The notes: a model not told the origin generated them from the letters alone. DNA of 64,000 nucleotides from Actinopolymorpha pittospori (GCF_014873875.1 NZ_JADBEM010000001.1:3782001-3846000), one strand, 5' to 3'; counted from the stretch's first letter, positions 1-10,091 are shown. A program made the numbers and translations.

Positions 1-462
1 CTGAACCCGGACACCAGCGCCGGCTCCACGTCGTACACCGTGACCGTGGCAATCGACCGGAGTGCCACGGCGCTACCGGTCGGGGCGTCGGTGACCGTCG
101 CCGTCCTCACCGGGCGAACGGCACAGGTCCTGACCGTGCCGACCTCGGCCGTACGAACCGTCGGCAGCGTCCACGTCGTGTCGGTCCTGAAGAAGGGGGC
201 GCCGTCGCGCACCCTCGTCCAGACCGGCACCGTCGGGCCTGCCCGTACCCAGATCAGGTCCGGCCTCGCGACCGGTACCCAGGTCGTCCTCGCCGACCTC
301 GAGCTCCCGCCGCCGGACGGTGGTGCGGCCAACCTCCGCACTCGTGTGGCGGGCGGGGCCCGGGCGGCAGGTGCGGGTGGCGCCGGCGGCAGTGGCGGCG
401 CCCGGGGTCTCGGCGGCTTCGGTGGTGGCGGCGCGGGCCGTGGCGGGCGCGGACAGGGCTGA
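1..462 (+). CDS. Periplasmic adaptor (membrane fusion) subunit of an efflux pump, C-terminal end
   Basis: The frame is open from base 1, so the gene starts outside the window and only its last 153 residues are seen. The sequence (TVAIDRSATALPVGASVTVAV, then VLTVPTSAV and TQVVLADLELPPP) matches the beta-barrel and membrane-proximal part of HlyD/MacA-type adaptors that couple an inner-membrane exporter to the cell surface. It ends in a Gly/Arg/Ala-rich tail, as in many actinobacterial members. The transporter partner is not in the window, and upstream genes would decide whether it is an RND or an ABC (MacB-type) system. Confidence 0.7.
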   Translation: MNPDTSAGSTSYTVTVAIDRSATALPVGASVTVAVLTGRTAQVLTVPTSAVRTVGSVHVVSVLKKGAPSRTLVQTGTVGPARTQIRSGLATGTQVVLADLELPPPDGGAANLRTRVAGGARAAGAGGAGGSGGARGLGGFGGGGAGRGGRGQG

Positions 463-687
463 ACTCCGGGACGCCCTCGGCCCTGTGTTCCCCCCGCCCA
501 GCGGATGGTCTCGCCACGGTCCCCGCGCCTCACGCCCTCACGACGCACCTACCGCCGCGGGTCTGGCCGCGGTCAGGGCGTCACCAGCGGCTGGCTCACT
601 CGGTCGTCCCGCCGGGGCCACGGGCGGACGGCCTCACCGACGTCGGCGGTCGACCTCAGAAGTCGTCGACCCCAGTAATCGTCGACG

Positions 688-1182
688 TCAGCGGTAGTTG
701 ACGAACTGAAGGGCGACGTCGAGGTCCTTGCCCTTGAGGAGCTGGATGACGTCCTGGAGGTCGTCACGCTTCTTGCTCGTCACCCGCAGCTCGTCGCCCT
801 GGACCTGGACCTTCACTCCCTTGGGGCCCTCGTCCCGGACGATCTTGGCGACCTTCTTGGCGTTCTCCTGGGAGATGCCCTGCTCGAAGGTTGCCGAGAT
901 CCGGTAGTCCTTGCCGGACTGCTTCGGTTCGTCGTCCTTCAGGTTGCGCAGCGATACGCCCCGTTTGACCAGCTTCTCCTTGAACACGTCGAGGACGGCC
1001 TTCGCGCGCTCCTCGGAGTTGGCGGCGATCTCCACGCCGAGTTCGCCGGACCACCGGATCTCGGCGTCGGTACCCTTGAAGTCGAACCTCTGTGCGATCT
1101 CACGCGTTGCCTGGTTGAGGGCGTTGTCGGCCTCCTGACGATCGACCTTGCTCACGATGTCGAACGACGATTCGGCGGCCAT
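688..1182 (-). CDS. yajQ: YajQ-family nucleotide-binding protein
   Basis: 164 residues, the usual family length, beginning [20 protein letters not shown], which is the canonical YajQ N-terminus; the tail ends LQFVNYR. The ATG at 1182 is chosen over upstream codons because it follows an AGGGAG ribosome site and starts the conserved sequence. YajQ proteins have two ferredoxin-like domains. Some bind cyclic di-GMP or tRNA/nucleotides and act as cytoplasmic effectors; the ligand here is unknown. It is transcribed away from the tRNA-Tyr gene and looks intact. Confidence 0.93.
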   Translation of the reverse strand: MAAESSFDIVSKVDRQEADNALNQATREIAQRFDFKGTDAEIRWSGELGVEIAANSEERAKAVLDVFKEKLVKRGVSLRNLKDDEPKQSGKDYRISATFEQGISQENAKKVAKIVRDEGPKGVKVQVQGDELRVTSKKRDDLQDVIQLLKGKDLDVALQFVNYR

Positions 1183-1285
1183 CCGGGCTCCCTTCGTACG
1201 TAGCTGCATGGGACGGACCGGCCGGGTACGCAGACCGGTGCGCGTCTGCGCTATCCTCTCAACTCGCTGCTGCAAGGCAGCACCC

Positions 1286-1367
1286 GGCAGGTTGCCCGAG
1301 TGGCCAAAGGGAGCGGTCTGTAAAACCGTCGGCTTCGCCTACACTGGTTCGAATCCAGTACCTGCCA
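1286..1367 (+). tRNA. tRNA-Tyr(GTA)
   Basis: A 5' GGCAGGT arm (1286-1292) pairs with 3' ACCTGCC (1360-1366) followed by discriminator A. The anticodon loop CTGTAAA (1318-1324) gives anticodon GTA. A long variable arm with a GGCTTCGCC hairpin marks a class II tRNA, and the T loop is GGTTCGAATCC. CCA is not encoded directly after the discriminator. The 3' half from 1317 onward recurs at 19602. Confidence 0.95.
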
Positions 1368-1760
1368 CACCAGTACGAACGGCCCCTGACCTGCACAAAC
1401 AGGTCCGGGGCCGTTCTGGTGGAGGGGCTTTGGAGGTGACGGTGTGCGGACCGTCGGCTCGATTTGTCGGCTCGGGGTTCGTGCAGGTCAGGCGCCTGCG
1501 GCAGGTCGTGGATCGGCGAGATTCGGCGCGGCGCGGCGTATATGCGGCACCGTTTGGAGGTGCTCGCTGGGATGTTGATGGTGGCGGCTGTGCTGCACCC
1601 ATAGGTGGTCGGGGGTGCGTGCCGCCGCGGCGCTTGGGGGTTTCTGCGGGGTTTCCGCGGCGTTCTGCGGCGACGGCCGGTACCGAGCGCACGAGGCCGC
1701 TGACCGGGGGAGATGTCGGTGCGGATGCGGTTCTGCGGGTTGTGCGGATTCTGCGGCGGA
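1317..1760 (+). repeat. Tyr-type attachment module, copy A (tRNA 3' half, terminator, TTCTGCGG arm repeats)
   Basis: Homologous to 19602-20020. Identity is nearly complete over the tRNA half and the terminator, then a diverged but alignable stretch follows, including ACGGTGTG-GGACCGTCGGCTC and GCGCGGCGCGGCGTATA. The distal part carries four direct copies of TTCTGCGG (1642, 1663, 1731, 1749). Such short direct repeats beside a tRNA 3' end resemble arm-type integrase sites of an attP. No convincing gene was found in 1416-1988. Confidence 0.6.
1378..1415 (+). terminator. Hairpin terminator after tRNA-Tyr
   Basis: AACGGCCCC-TGACCTG pairs with CAGGTC-CGGGGCCGTT around a CACAAA loop. There is no long T run, as is usual in high-GC bacteria. 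The same hairpin is repeated at 19663-19700. Confidence 0.8.
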
Positions 1761-1988
1761 CCCAGCGTCGCTGCCTCGGGGCGACGGGGCTGTGCGAGTC
1801 AAGGGTGCGGATGCTTCTGGTGTACGACGACCACGCACCCGGTCCCGGCCTGTGGGGTTGACCTGTGGTTCGCGAGACGCCACGGCTATGGGCCGAACGC
1901 CAGGTGCTTCAGCCTTGAGCTCTCTCCGGCTGGTCCGGTTCGCACCGGTATCGACGCCGGGGGGCCACGTTGCCACACAGAATGGAGC

Positions 1989-2552
1989 ATGACGCGACTC
2001 ATCTTTGTGCGGCATGGCGAGAGCGAAGCGAACCTGCTCCACGTCTTCTCCAACCGCGGTACGAAGCACGGGCTCACCGCCAATGGCCGTGGCCAGGCGT
2101 TGGAGCTCGCTCGCCGGCTCGCGGGCGCCTCCGTGGCCCGCATCTACACGAGCCCGCTGCTGCGCGCGGTGCAGACCGCGCAGATCCTGAGCCGGCGGCT
2201 GGATGTCGAGGTCGGACCGGCCGAGGCGCTGTGTGAGTACGACGTGGGTGCGTATGAGGGCAGCGACGACCCCGCGCACTGGCGCGAGTACGAAGAGGTG
2301 CTCAACACGTGGACGCTCGCTGGCGAGTGGGACCGCCGAGTCGGTGGCGGAGAGAGCTACCGCGACATCAAGCATCGCTTCGCACCTTTCGTCGAGCAGG
2401 TCACGGCGATGAGCGGTGTGACCGTCCTGGTCGGCCATGGCGGGCTGTATCGCTGCATGCTGCGTGTGGTTCTGACCAACGTGACCGCGACCTTCGCACT
2501 GATACACCCGCTCGCCAACACCCAGCAGGTGCGGTGCGTGTCAAGGTTTTGA
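1989..2552 (+). CDS. Histidine phosphatase (phosphoglycerate mutase family), 3' end replaced by IS3
   Basis: Starts MTRLIFVRHGESEANLLHV with the catalytic RHG motif at residues 8-10; a second catalytic His lies in VLVGHGG. These cytoplasmic enzymes move phosphate through a phospho-histidine; the substrate here is unknown. The last codons (QVRCVSRF) run into the left end of the IS3 element at 2539, so the natural C-terminus is lost. At 187 residues the catalytic core is nearly complete. A GGAG lies unusually close to the ATG, so the start is probable but not certain. Confidence 0.8.
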   Translation: MTRLIFVRHGESEANLLHVFSNRGTKHGLTANGRGQALELARRLAGASVARIYTSPLLRAVQTAQILSRRLDVEVGPAEALCEYDVGAYEGSDDPAHWREYEEVLNTWTLAGEWDRRVGGGESYRDIKHRFAPFVEQVTAMSGVTVLVGHGGLYRCMLRVVLTNVTATFALIHPLANTQQVRCVSRF

Positions 2553-3180
2553 GGCGGGTCGGTTAGGGATTCATTGAGTTAGCTGGTGGTTCCTGGCTGG
2601 GTTTGTTGATCCATGCTGATGTTGGTAGGGCGGGTGGTTCGGGAGGCTTGCGGACGAACCGTTCGGGGTGGCGGGTGAGAGCGGCGGTGAGCACCTGGGC
2701 GCGGCCGGCGCGGAGGGTCTCGGCGTGTTCGTAGTGGACGTCGATGGGGTGGTGCCAGCCGATGCCGGAGTGGTAGTGCTTCGTGTTGTACCAGGTGAAG
2801 AAGCGTTGGCAGAACGCGCGAGCGTCGGCGATCGAGCCGAACCTGTCGGGGAAGTCGGGCCGGTACTTCAGGGTGCGGAACTGCGCCTCGGAGTAGGGAT
2901 TGTCGTTCGAGGTGGGGTCGGGAATGAGTCTTGGTCACGCCGAGGTCGGCGAGCAGGAACGCCACGGGCTTGGATGCCATGGCGGAGCCGTTGTCGGCGT
3001 GGACGGTCAACTGCTCACGGTCGATGCCGTGTTTGGCGATCGTGTCGGCCAGTAGCTTCTCGGCCAGGACGGCGGACTCGCGTTCGGCGATCAGCCAGCC
3101 GACCACGTAGCGGCTGTAGATGTCGAGGATCACGTACAGGTGGTAGTAGGTCCACTTGGCGGGGCCGAGCAGCTTGGTGA

Positions 3181-5140
3181 GTCGGGTGGCCCCGAGGAGT
3201 TTCACCCCGGGGCTCCCACAGAACGGAGCGTGAACCTCTCGGCTCACTCCGCTCTTCTCATCGATACCCAGACGACATGCGCTCCCATGACCAGTGCCTG
3301 AACAGCCCCGGATCTCGAGCGACGATCCCGGACCACCAGCGCCACAGGCGTTTCCAGGCACGCAACCGCTTGTACTTCCGTCGCGCCCATCGCATCAGGT
3401 AGGTGTTGATGCGTCGTAGCAGGGGATATATCTCCGACCTGTTGTATCGGCCGTAGTAGTTCATCCAGCCCGCCACGATCGGGTTGATCTGTTTGGCCAG
3501 TTCGTTCAGGTCTGTTCCTGTGCGCAGGTGGAGCCGCCAAGAGCGGACCACCCCTCCCATTGCCTTGAGAGCTTTCGGGCTGACCGCAGGCGTGAATCTG
3601 ACGTGCATTCGCCCGTCCTTGCCTTTCAACGATCGTGCCCGGAACTCGTACCCCAGAAAGACGAACGAGGTGTGTTCATGATCGCCTCGCCGACTCTCGT
3701 CCTTGCAATACGCAATCTTGGTCTTGTCCGGATGCAGCCGGACGCCGACCTGTTCCGTCCGCTCTTTCAGCGCGGCCAGGACCGCTTCGGCCTGCCGCTT
3801 GGTGGCACAGTGCACGATTGCGTCGTCGGCATAACGTTCGAACTCCACCGTCGGGAATTCGCGCGCCAGCCACGTGTCGAATGCATAGTGCATGAACAGA
3901 TTGGCGAGCACCGGCGAGACCGCTGACCCTTGCGGGGTTCCTCGGTCTCGCTCGATCACGGCTCCGTCGTGGGTCTGCATCGGCGCGGCCAGCCAGCGCC
4001 GCACATACAGCAGCACCCACCGCTGCTCCTGAGTGATGTTGGCCCGCACCGCCTTGACCATCAGTTCCCACGGCACCGTATCGAAGAATTTCTGAAGATC
4101 GAGGTCGATCACCCAGCTCTTCTTCCAGCACCGTTGGCGGCACGCGCCCACCGCATCCAGCGCCGACTTACCCGGCCGGTACCCGTATGAGTCGTTCACA
4201 AAGATCGACTCGGTTCGGGGCTCCAGCGTCATCGCGACCACCGTCTGCGCCACCCGGTCGGCCACCGTCGGCAACCCGAGGGTCCGGGTCCCACCGTCGG
4301 CTTTGGGGATGTCCACCTGAAGCACCGGTGGCGGAAAGTAGGTCCCCGACGACATTCGATTCCAGATCCTGTAGAGGTTGTTCCGCAGGTCCTTCTCGAA
4401 GTCCTCGATCGACTGCCCATCCACCCCGGCGGCGCCTTTGTTCGCCGCGACCCTTCGATACGCCTCCCACACTCGCTGCTTGGGAATCACAAACGACTTG
4501 CCGTCCGAACCTGACATGCCCTCTCTCGTCCTCCCGGCCCAGACAGACCACCCGGTCTGCCCTGCCAGTTGCTCAAGCGACAGGTCAACGATGAGCCGGC
4601 CCCTTCGCTCCACCCCCATTACAGGGGCTTCTCCACTACTACGAGCCGGTCCGCCAGCCAGCGCCGCAACGGTACTCAGCATCTTCCAGCGGCAGCCTTG
4701 GATGCACTCCCTCTCGCCGCCTCCCACCGCTGTAGCGGCAGGTTGCGGACGGTTTCGGCGCTCGCTCTCCCACGTTCCATGCAGAAGCCGCAGACCAGGA
4801 TCACGCCGCCTTCACACCGGACACCGCCTGGCCAATACTCGGGCTCCCGCCAGGCTCATCCCGAAGCTGGGACACTGCCTCGGTTTCGATGTCATCCTTG
4901 TCTTTCGGTGCCTCGTCAGCGGTTCACTCACGTTCGTCTTCCTGGTCCCCGCCTTACCCGTTTACTCGGGCCTTTTCCTCACCGCTCACCACGATGGTCT
5001 TCAGCCAACGCAGCGTGAGGTGGCTTGACATCTCTCCCCGAAAAGCGACGCCGGAGGGTCAGCAATCCTCCATCTCCTGCACAGCACCACATCAAGCAGC
5101 CCTGCCTACATCAGAGCCCCTCTCCGCGCTCGTGGCGCAC
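3181..5140 (-). mobile_element. Group II intron, 1,960 nt, with reverse transcriptase
   Basis: On the minus strand the 5' boundary GGGACA|GTGCGCC fits the GUGYG start. The 3' boundary CACCCGAC|TCACCAAG follows a domain V/VI-like hairpin in which CCCCGGGG and CTCCTCGGGG are separated by TGAAA. Excising 3181-5140 precisely rejoins the IS3 orfB codons for D-I-T-K-L, which supports both ends. The encoded protein runs in the sense direction in domain IV. Confidence 0.85.
3258..4517 (-). CDS. ltrA: Group II intron reverse transcriptase/maturase
   Basis: 419 residues from ATG 4517 (MSGSDGKSFVIPKQ, preceded by GAGAGAGG). The RT domain contains the GTPQGSAVSPVLANLFM block and the catalytic YADD in FERYADDAIVHC. 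The C-terminal maturase (domain X) has GWMNYYGRYNRSEIYPLLRR and a basic tail. The protein splices the intron RNA and primes its copying into DNA targets. No separate HNH endonuclease domain is visible. The frame is intact, so the intron could be active even though its host IS is dead. Confidence 0.93.
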   Translation of the reverse strand: MSGSDGKSFVIPKQRVWEAYRRVAANKGAAGVDGQSIEDFEKDLRNNLYRIWNRMSSGTYFPPPVLQVDIPKADGGTRTLGLPTVADRVAQTVVAMTLEPRTESIFVNDSYGYRPGKSALDAVGACRQRCWKKSWVIDLDLQKFFDTVPWELMVKAVRANITQEQRWVLLYVRRWLAAPMQTHDGAVIERDRGTPQGSAVSPVLANLFMHYAFDTWLAREFPTVEFERYADDAIVHCATKRQAEAVLAALKERTEQVGVRLHPDKTKIAYCKDESRRGDHEHTSFVFLGYEFRARSLKGKDGRMHVRFTPAVSPKALKAMGGVVRSWRLHLRTGTDLNELAKQINPIVAGWMNYYGRYNRSEIYPLLRRINTYLMRWARRKYKRLRAWKRLWRWWSGIVARDPGLFRHWSWERMSSGYR

Positions 5141-5541
5141 TGTCCCATGACCAGCAGGTGTTCGGCCGGGTGGCCAGGAGTTCGGGCTTGACCCGCGCGG
5201 GATGCACTGCCTGGCGGCGGCGCTCGCCTACCTCGCCGTGCGCGCGCAGGATCCGGTACATCGTCGAGGTCGACGCCAGGTAGACACCGGAGTCGAGCAG
5301 CTCGTGGTAGACGGCCGCGGGCGCCTTGTCCACATGCTCTTCGCTGTTGAGCGCACCGCCCGCACCTGGTCCCGCTCGGCCCGGCTCAGCGCCCTGGGCT
5401 GCGGCTTGCGCGTGCGTGGCGGGCGCGTGGGGGCGGGGCTCTTGCGGTGACGCCGGTAGTGGGTGGCCTGCGCACGGCCAGTGGCCGCGCAGGCGGCACG
5501 GGTGCCCACCAACGGCTCGAGTTCGATGATCGCTTCATCGA

Positions 5542-5946
5542 TCATGGCGTGGGCTCGCTCCCGCTGTTCGGGCTGTCGGTCGCGAGCTGACCCAACAGCG
5601 CGGAGAGCTTTCCCTGAACGTCGATGACCTTGCGTGCCTTGTCCAGTTCCGCCTGCAGACGCTCGTTTTCCTTACGCAGCCTGGCGTTCTCCCGCTCCTT
5701 CGGATCAGCCTGTGGACGCCCCGCCGGCTTGGCCAGCGCCGCCAACCCAGCGGCATCTCGCTGGTCCCGCCACGCCGAGATCAGCGATGAATACAAGCCC
5801 TCCCGACGCAACAGAGCCCCCTTGCCGGCCTTGTCCAACGTCTCGTACTCCGCCAGGATCTTCGCCTTGTAGGACGCCGAGTACCTCCGCGTCGCCGCCT
5901 TCGCAGGAACCTCCGGGTCAGGCACCCGCTCATCATTCGAACTCAC
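5542..5946 (-). CDS. IS3 OrfA (DNA-binding transposase subunit)
   Basis: 134 residues with an N-terminal helix-turn-helix ([20 protein letters not shown]) followed by a leucine-zipper coiled coil ([20 protein letters not shown]). In IS3 elements OrfA binds the terminal repeats and makes OrfAB by frameshifting. Its stop overlaps the orfB ATG. Confidence 0.88.
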   Translation of the reverse strand: MSSNDERVPDPEVPAKAATRRYSASYKAKILAEYETLDKAGKGALLRREGLYSSLISAWRDQRDAAGLAALAKPAGRPQADPKERENARLRKENERLQAELDKARKVIDVQGKLSALLGQLATDSPNSGSEPTP

Positions 5947-5987
5947 CGTAGAGACGACTCCTCACTCGCCCTCAAAACAACGTATCA

Positions 5988-6760
5988 AGCACTGATCTTG
6001 CCTCACTCGAGCTTGACACAGAGGGGTGGTCGCCGTCCCGCACAACGGGTCGGCTGCCTGCACCACCTGGGGCAGCCACACCACAGCCCCGGAAGCAGTC
6101 CTCGACGCCCCCGGGCCTGGCTGACCTTGGGATCTTGGGCTTGGCCTCGAAGGGGGATAACCACCGGACGGGAGGCGCAGTAGCGTCGCGGCCTTCGTAT
6201 CAACCCTAGCCAGCCGCTCGCCAGGGGGTCGGGTCGCTGCTCTGCAGTACACGACGCATAAGTGGCGAGAACCTGAGCAGTGCGGCAACGACGGCGTCCG
6301 CCACTTCGGCAGGTAGGAGCAGCGGACTCGACCGAGCCCGTGTCCGGCGTGCGGAGCTGTCCCCTCCGGGCCCGCCGACGGGAGGGCGCCCGAGACTCCT
6401 GAGAAAGGAAGGGAAAATAGGCGGCGACGCGCTGACCTTAAGAAGTTTCTGCAGACTAGCCAGTACAGGGCCGCCGGTGTAACACGCTCGTCGACAACTA
6501 CGTCGACGCGTCGGTTTGGCGAGGCATGGGTGACGAAGTAGGTCGGCCTCCGCGGCCATGAGGTGGTCGAGCCAGGCTCCGGGGTCCGGCAACGTCCTTG
6601 GGCTTGCCCGAAGGTGCCCACATGACTGCGGTCGAGTTGCAACCCCGCCGTTGCGAGCTTTACGGCAGGTAGTTGCGCAGCGCTGACCCCTGCCGGGTCT
6701 TGGTGATCAGATTTGTCGAGATTCCTCACAACTGTCGGCGGGGGATGGTAGGAAATCCCT
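5988..6760. other. Region without a recognisable gene
   Basis: Both strands have open frames, but none shows a family motif, a ribosome site with a sensible start, or consistent third-position bias that I trust. It is probably decayed sequence between the IS3 right end and the membrane-protein remnant starting at 6761. Confidence 0.4.
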
Positions 6761-7255
6761 GTGACATCTTCGACTCACCCGGACCAAGGGCCACCCCGAC
6801 CTGGAGCGTCGGCCGCGCCGCCTGAGCCGGTCAGGTCACCGTGGTATCGGGACCGCACGATGTGGTGGGCTCTGATGCCCATCATCTCGGGTGGGGCCCT
6901 TGCTTGGGTGCCCACCTTGCACGCGTGGGTGAAGTTTCGGCGACGGGACCTGCTCTACTGGACGTTGGTACTGGGCTGCCTGTCGGCGCTTGCGTACCTC
7001 TTCATTTCGCTGGATCCGTCTTCGAACAACCCTGAAGAAGAATCTGGGGTCGCCGGAGCGGTGGGCACGGTCCTCGCTCTTGCTGGGGCGGTGTGCGGAG
7101 GCGTGCAGTCGTTCCGGCTGCGGCCGAAGGTCTTCGCGTTGTCACGCATCCGCACTGAATCAGTGGGTGTTGACTCAAATTCAGATGCTGCGCTTGCCGG
7201 GGTGGAACGAGCTCGTACGAGACGTGCCGAGGCGCGGTCCATTGCGAAGCAGGAT
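6761..7255 (+). pseudogene. Membrane protein, 3' half lost to IS1380
   Basis: GTG start (MTSSTHPDQGPPRPG). Residues 1-30 are Pro-rich, then two or three hydrophobic segments follow (MWWALMPIISGGALAWVP, LLYWTLVLGCLSALAYLF, AVGTVLALAGAVCGGVQSF) and a charged tail (GVERARTRRAEARSIAKQD). At about 7255 the sequence becomes the antisense of an IS1380 transposase; the frame stays open by chance to 8110. The family is not recognised. Confidence 0.5.
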
Positions 7256-7999
7256 CTCCGGCGCACCGTCGACGCCAGGCCGGTAGGACTCCGGGAGCGC
7301 TTCAAGGGTCAGGTCCAGCAGTGTCTTGTGGTCGGCGATGGTGTTCGACCCGGCGTTTCCGGGCCGAAGGATCCCAGCCAGCGACTCCCCGCCGGAGATC
7401 TCGGGCCGGTCCAGATAGGAGTGCAGCGGATGGAACCCGAAGCTCTTCTTCCAGGTCGGTGCAGCGCCGGACTTCTCGCTGTGAGCGATGGTGATCGTGG
7501 CATCGAAGTCGATGTGCAGATACCCACCGGTGGCCTCCAGGTCCGGGGCCGCTCCCGCCTGCCAGGCCCGCTCACGCGCCTTCGCCCGCGCCTGGCGCAC
7601 CAGCCCCAGATGCTGTTCATCGATCCTGTCGACCAGCCGCCACACGGTCGGCTGACTGGCCACCGCCCCGTGCAGTTGCGGGCGGTCCCGCAACACCGCG
7701 ATCCCCGACGTCGACGTCGCCCCATCGGCGATCGCACACGCCTGATCAGCGAACACCTGCCCCGGGGAGTGAAGCCACGGGCCCCGATACGTGTCAGCCA
7801 ACGCCTGGGTGACGAACCTGGTCAGACCCACGAACTCAGCGAGCTCGCGCAGCATCGACACACCCGCATGCGAGGCCAACCCGTGCCCATCCGAGCTGAC
7901 CCGAAGCCGTGGCCCAGCCATGCCACCCCTGCCGCCAGCCGAACCATCCTTGCCTCGGCGTGCCTTCTTCCCACCCGACGAACCCTTGCTACGCTTCAC
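7252..7999 (-). pseudogene. IS1380-family transposase, N-terminal part
   Basis: About 250 of an expected 450 or so residues: a basic start, then HAGVSMLRELAEFVGLT, GVFADQ-type VFADQACAIADGATS, and the catalytic-core segment YLHIDFDATITIAHSEKSG with the first Asp pair. It stops abruptly at the junction with the membrane-protein fragment near 7252. The remaining DDE half is missing. Confidence 0.85.
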
Positions 8000-8003
8000 C
8001 TAC

Positions 8004-8071
8004 GGAGTGCCTTTCTGCGAGAAAGATCGTTGTCCTCAAACACCGATTCTTCCTTACAGGCAAGGCACTCC
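8004..8071. promoter_or_regulatory. Inverted-repeat leader of IS1380 (IS end plus inner copy)
   Basis: GGAGTGCCTT-CTG-AGAA-GATCG at 8004-8030 faces its near-complement CGATTCTT...AAGGCACTCC at 8044-8071, directly upstream of the transposase start at 7999. A second IS1380 at 10096-10161 has the same layout. One arm is probably the terminal repeat and the other an operator-like copy. Confidence 0.5.
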
Positions 8072-8348
8072 GCCGCATTTAGACCCCGTGCCGCCGACCC
8101 ACGTGAATAGCCGAGGCTAATGAGAGCTACCGGGTTCGTCGTTGAGGCAGACTCGGTGCTTGGTAGCCGCTGGCAGGTGAGCACTCTCCCGCCCTGGATC
8201 TCGGGAGTCCTACAAGCAGATCGTGCCCCTTGCCGGTGGTCGGAAGAGTCGACCGCTGATGGGATGTCGTGCCCGCTGCTCATAGGCGTGAGCACTTGAT
8301 CATTAGGGTGCTGGTGGTTCTTCCGCGGGCTACGTCAACCTGATCGTT

Positions 8349-9596
8349 GTGCGGGACACGGAAGAACGGAGAACGGGGTTGCTGTTCGTCGGAGACGACT
8401 GGGCCGAGGACCACCACGACATCGAGGTGCAAGACGAGACGGGCCGGCGGTTGGCCAAGGCCCGCTTCACCGAGGGGTTGGCCGGCGTCGCTCAGTTGCA
8501 TGAGTTGGTCGCCCAGCACCTGGACGAGGACGAGGCCGACCAGGTCGTGGTCGGTATCGAGACCGACCGTGGTCCGTGGGTGCTCGCGTTGATCGCCGCG
8601 GGCTACCGGGTGTTCGCGATCAATCCGCTGCAGGTCGCTCGTTACCGCGAGCGGCAGAGTGTCTCCGGTGCCAAGAGCGACGCCGCGGACGCACACGCCC
8701 TCGCCGACATGGTCCGCACCGACTCTCATCAGCTGCGTTCGGTCGCCGGTGACAGCGACCAGGCCGAAGCGGTGAAGGTGGTGGCCCGCGCCCACAAGAG
8801 CCTGATCTGGGAACGCACTAGGCATGCGCAACGGCTACGTAACGTGCTGCGGGAGTTCTTCCCCGCGGCGTTGCAGGCCTTCGATGATCTGACTGCCGCC
8901 GATGCCCTTGAGCTGCTTGCCAAAGCCCCCGATCCTGATGCGGCGGCGCGGCTCACCATCGCGCAGATCAGCGCGGCGCTCAAGCATGCCCATCGACACC
9001 ACGCCAGCGACAAGGCCCGGGTGATCCGCGCGGCGCCGCGCACTGAGCAGCTGCGTCAGCCCGCCGCGGTGACGACCGCCTACGCGGCCACGGTCCGTGC
9101 GCAGGTCGCCGTCATCGGCACCCTCAACGCGCAGATCAAGACGATGGGAGCGCAGGTCGAAGCCCATTTTGGTCAGCACCCGGACGCTGAAATCTACCTC
9201 AGCCAGCCCGGCATGGGCCCCATCCTCGGCGCCCGGGTGCTTGCCGAATTCGGAGACGATGACCACCGCTACGCCGACGCCCGCTCCCGCAAGAACTACG
9301 CCGGCACAAGCCCGATCACCCGCGCCTCGGGCAAGAAGAAGACCGTCCTCGCGCGTTACGTCCACAACAACAGACTGATCGATGCACTCGGCCAGCAAGC
9401 GTTCAGCGCCCTGACCGGCTCGCCAGGCGCCCGCTCCTACTACGACGAACTCCGCCGGCGCGGGACCGGCCACCGCGCCGCACTGCGTCAACTCGCCAAC
9501 CGCCTCGTGGGCATCCTGCACGGCTGCCTCAAGACCGGCACCGTCTACGACGAAGCGGCCGCCTGGTCACACCACACCCACACCGCCGCCGCTTGA
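8349..9596 (+). CDS. IS110-family transposase
   Basis: 415 residues from a GTG start. The N-terminal RuvC-like DEDD domain carries LFVGDDWAEDHHDIEVQD, VGIETDRGPWV and SDAADAHALADMV. The C-terminal transposase_20 domain carries YLSQPGMGPILGARVLAEFGD and the Ser-containing YAGTSPITRASGKKK. IS110 elements use a DEDD site plus serine, guided by a bridge RNA from the flanking non-coding ends. A bridge RNA should lie upstream (8075-8348), but I cannot fold it reliably. The gene looks intact and abuts an IS1380 fragment at 9598. Confidence 0.93.
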   Translation: MRDTEERRTGLLFVGDDWAEDHHDIEVQDETGRRLAKARFTEGLAGVAQLHELVAQHLDEDEADQVVVGIETDRGPWVLALIAAGYRVFAINPLQVARYRERQSVSGAKSDAADAHALADMVRTDSHQLRSVAGDSDQAEAVKVVARAHKSLIWERTRHAQRLRNVLREFFPAALQAFDDLTAADALELLAKAPDPDAAARLTIAQISAALKHAHRHHASDKARVIRAAPRTEQLRQPAAVTTAYAATVRAQVAVIGTLNAQIKTMGAQVEAHFGQHPDAEIYLSQPGMGPILGARVLAEFGDDDHRYADARSRKNYAGTSPITRASGKKKTVLARYVHNNRLIDALGQQAFSALTGSPGARSYYDELRRRGTGHRAALRQLANRLVGILHGCLKTGTVYDEAAAWSHHTHTAAA

Positions 9597-9597
9597 C

Positions 9598-10091
9598 AAT
9601 ATTTCGCCATGGGATGTCTGCTTGGCCCGCCCATACACCGGGCGCAACAACGAGTCGATATCGATGAACACCCGATCCTCGATACCCGGCAACAACCCGC
9701 TGGCCTGAACAAGGTTGACCAGATGAGCCCGCGCGACCGAGGCCAACTGCATGCAGTGGCCGTGGGTGAACTCCCGCAGAAACTGGCCAAGCGTCGCCGG
9801 CGCATACACCCCACCAAACAGCCGACGCATCCCACCCGAGCGGATCACATCCAGATCATCGATACAATCCGCGCCCGCGGCCATCCCCGCGATGATCGAG
9901 GCCAGCTTGCCCGCCGGGTTGGCCGCCGCCGAAGCCACCGTCGTCTCCGTGATCGCGACCCGCTCGCCCACCAGCTCCGACAGGCCCGCCCGCTCCGCCA
10001 GCGCCATCACCGGCACCAACCCCGCACACGACACCAGATTCTGATCATCGAACACCGGCGTGGCCCGCGACCACCCATACGGTAGTTTCAC
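9598..10091 (-). pseudogene. IS1380-family transposase, N-terminal fragment cut by IS110
   Basis: Begins MKLPYGWSRATPVFDDQNLV, then AGLVPVMALAERAGLSELV and GGMRRLFGGVYAPATLGQFL, and ends in the first catalytic region (VFIDIDSLLRPVYGRAKQ) exactly where the IS110 begins. A different subtype from the copy at 7.25-8.0 kb. Confidence 0.85.

Larger units (their letters stand above)
2563..5545 (-). pseudogene. IS3 OrfB transposase, interrupted by a group II intron and two frameshifts
   Basis: Starts at 5545 with [14 protein letters not shown], overlapping the orfA stop by ATGA. Reading changes frame near 5350 (two extra bases by comparison with the other frame, which continues VDKAPAAVYHELLDSGVY). 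Exon 1 ends in CWSWD at 5141. Exon 2 resumes at 3180, and joining the two restores WSWDITKL, the first DDE-Asp motif of IS3 integrase cores; the second Asp is in VHADNGSAM. Another frame change near 2925 precedes SNDNPYSEAQF and YNTKHYHSGIGWHHP. The restored frame ends at 2563. It cannot make a transposase as read. Confidence 0.8.
2539..5987 (-). mobile_element. IS3-family element split by a group II intron
   Basis: Contains overlapping orfA and orfB. The putative left end is TGTCAAGGTTTTGAGGCGGG (2539) and the right end, on the minus strand, is TGATACG-TTGTTTTGAGGGCG (ending 5987). A second TGTCAAG occurs at 6010-6016, so the outer right boundary is uncertain. The element cut the histidine-phosphatase gene. 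Without the intron it would be about 1.5 kb, normal for IS3. Confidence 0.7.
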
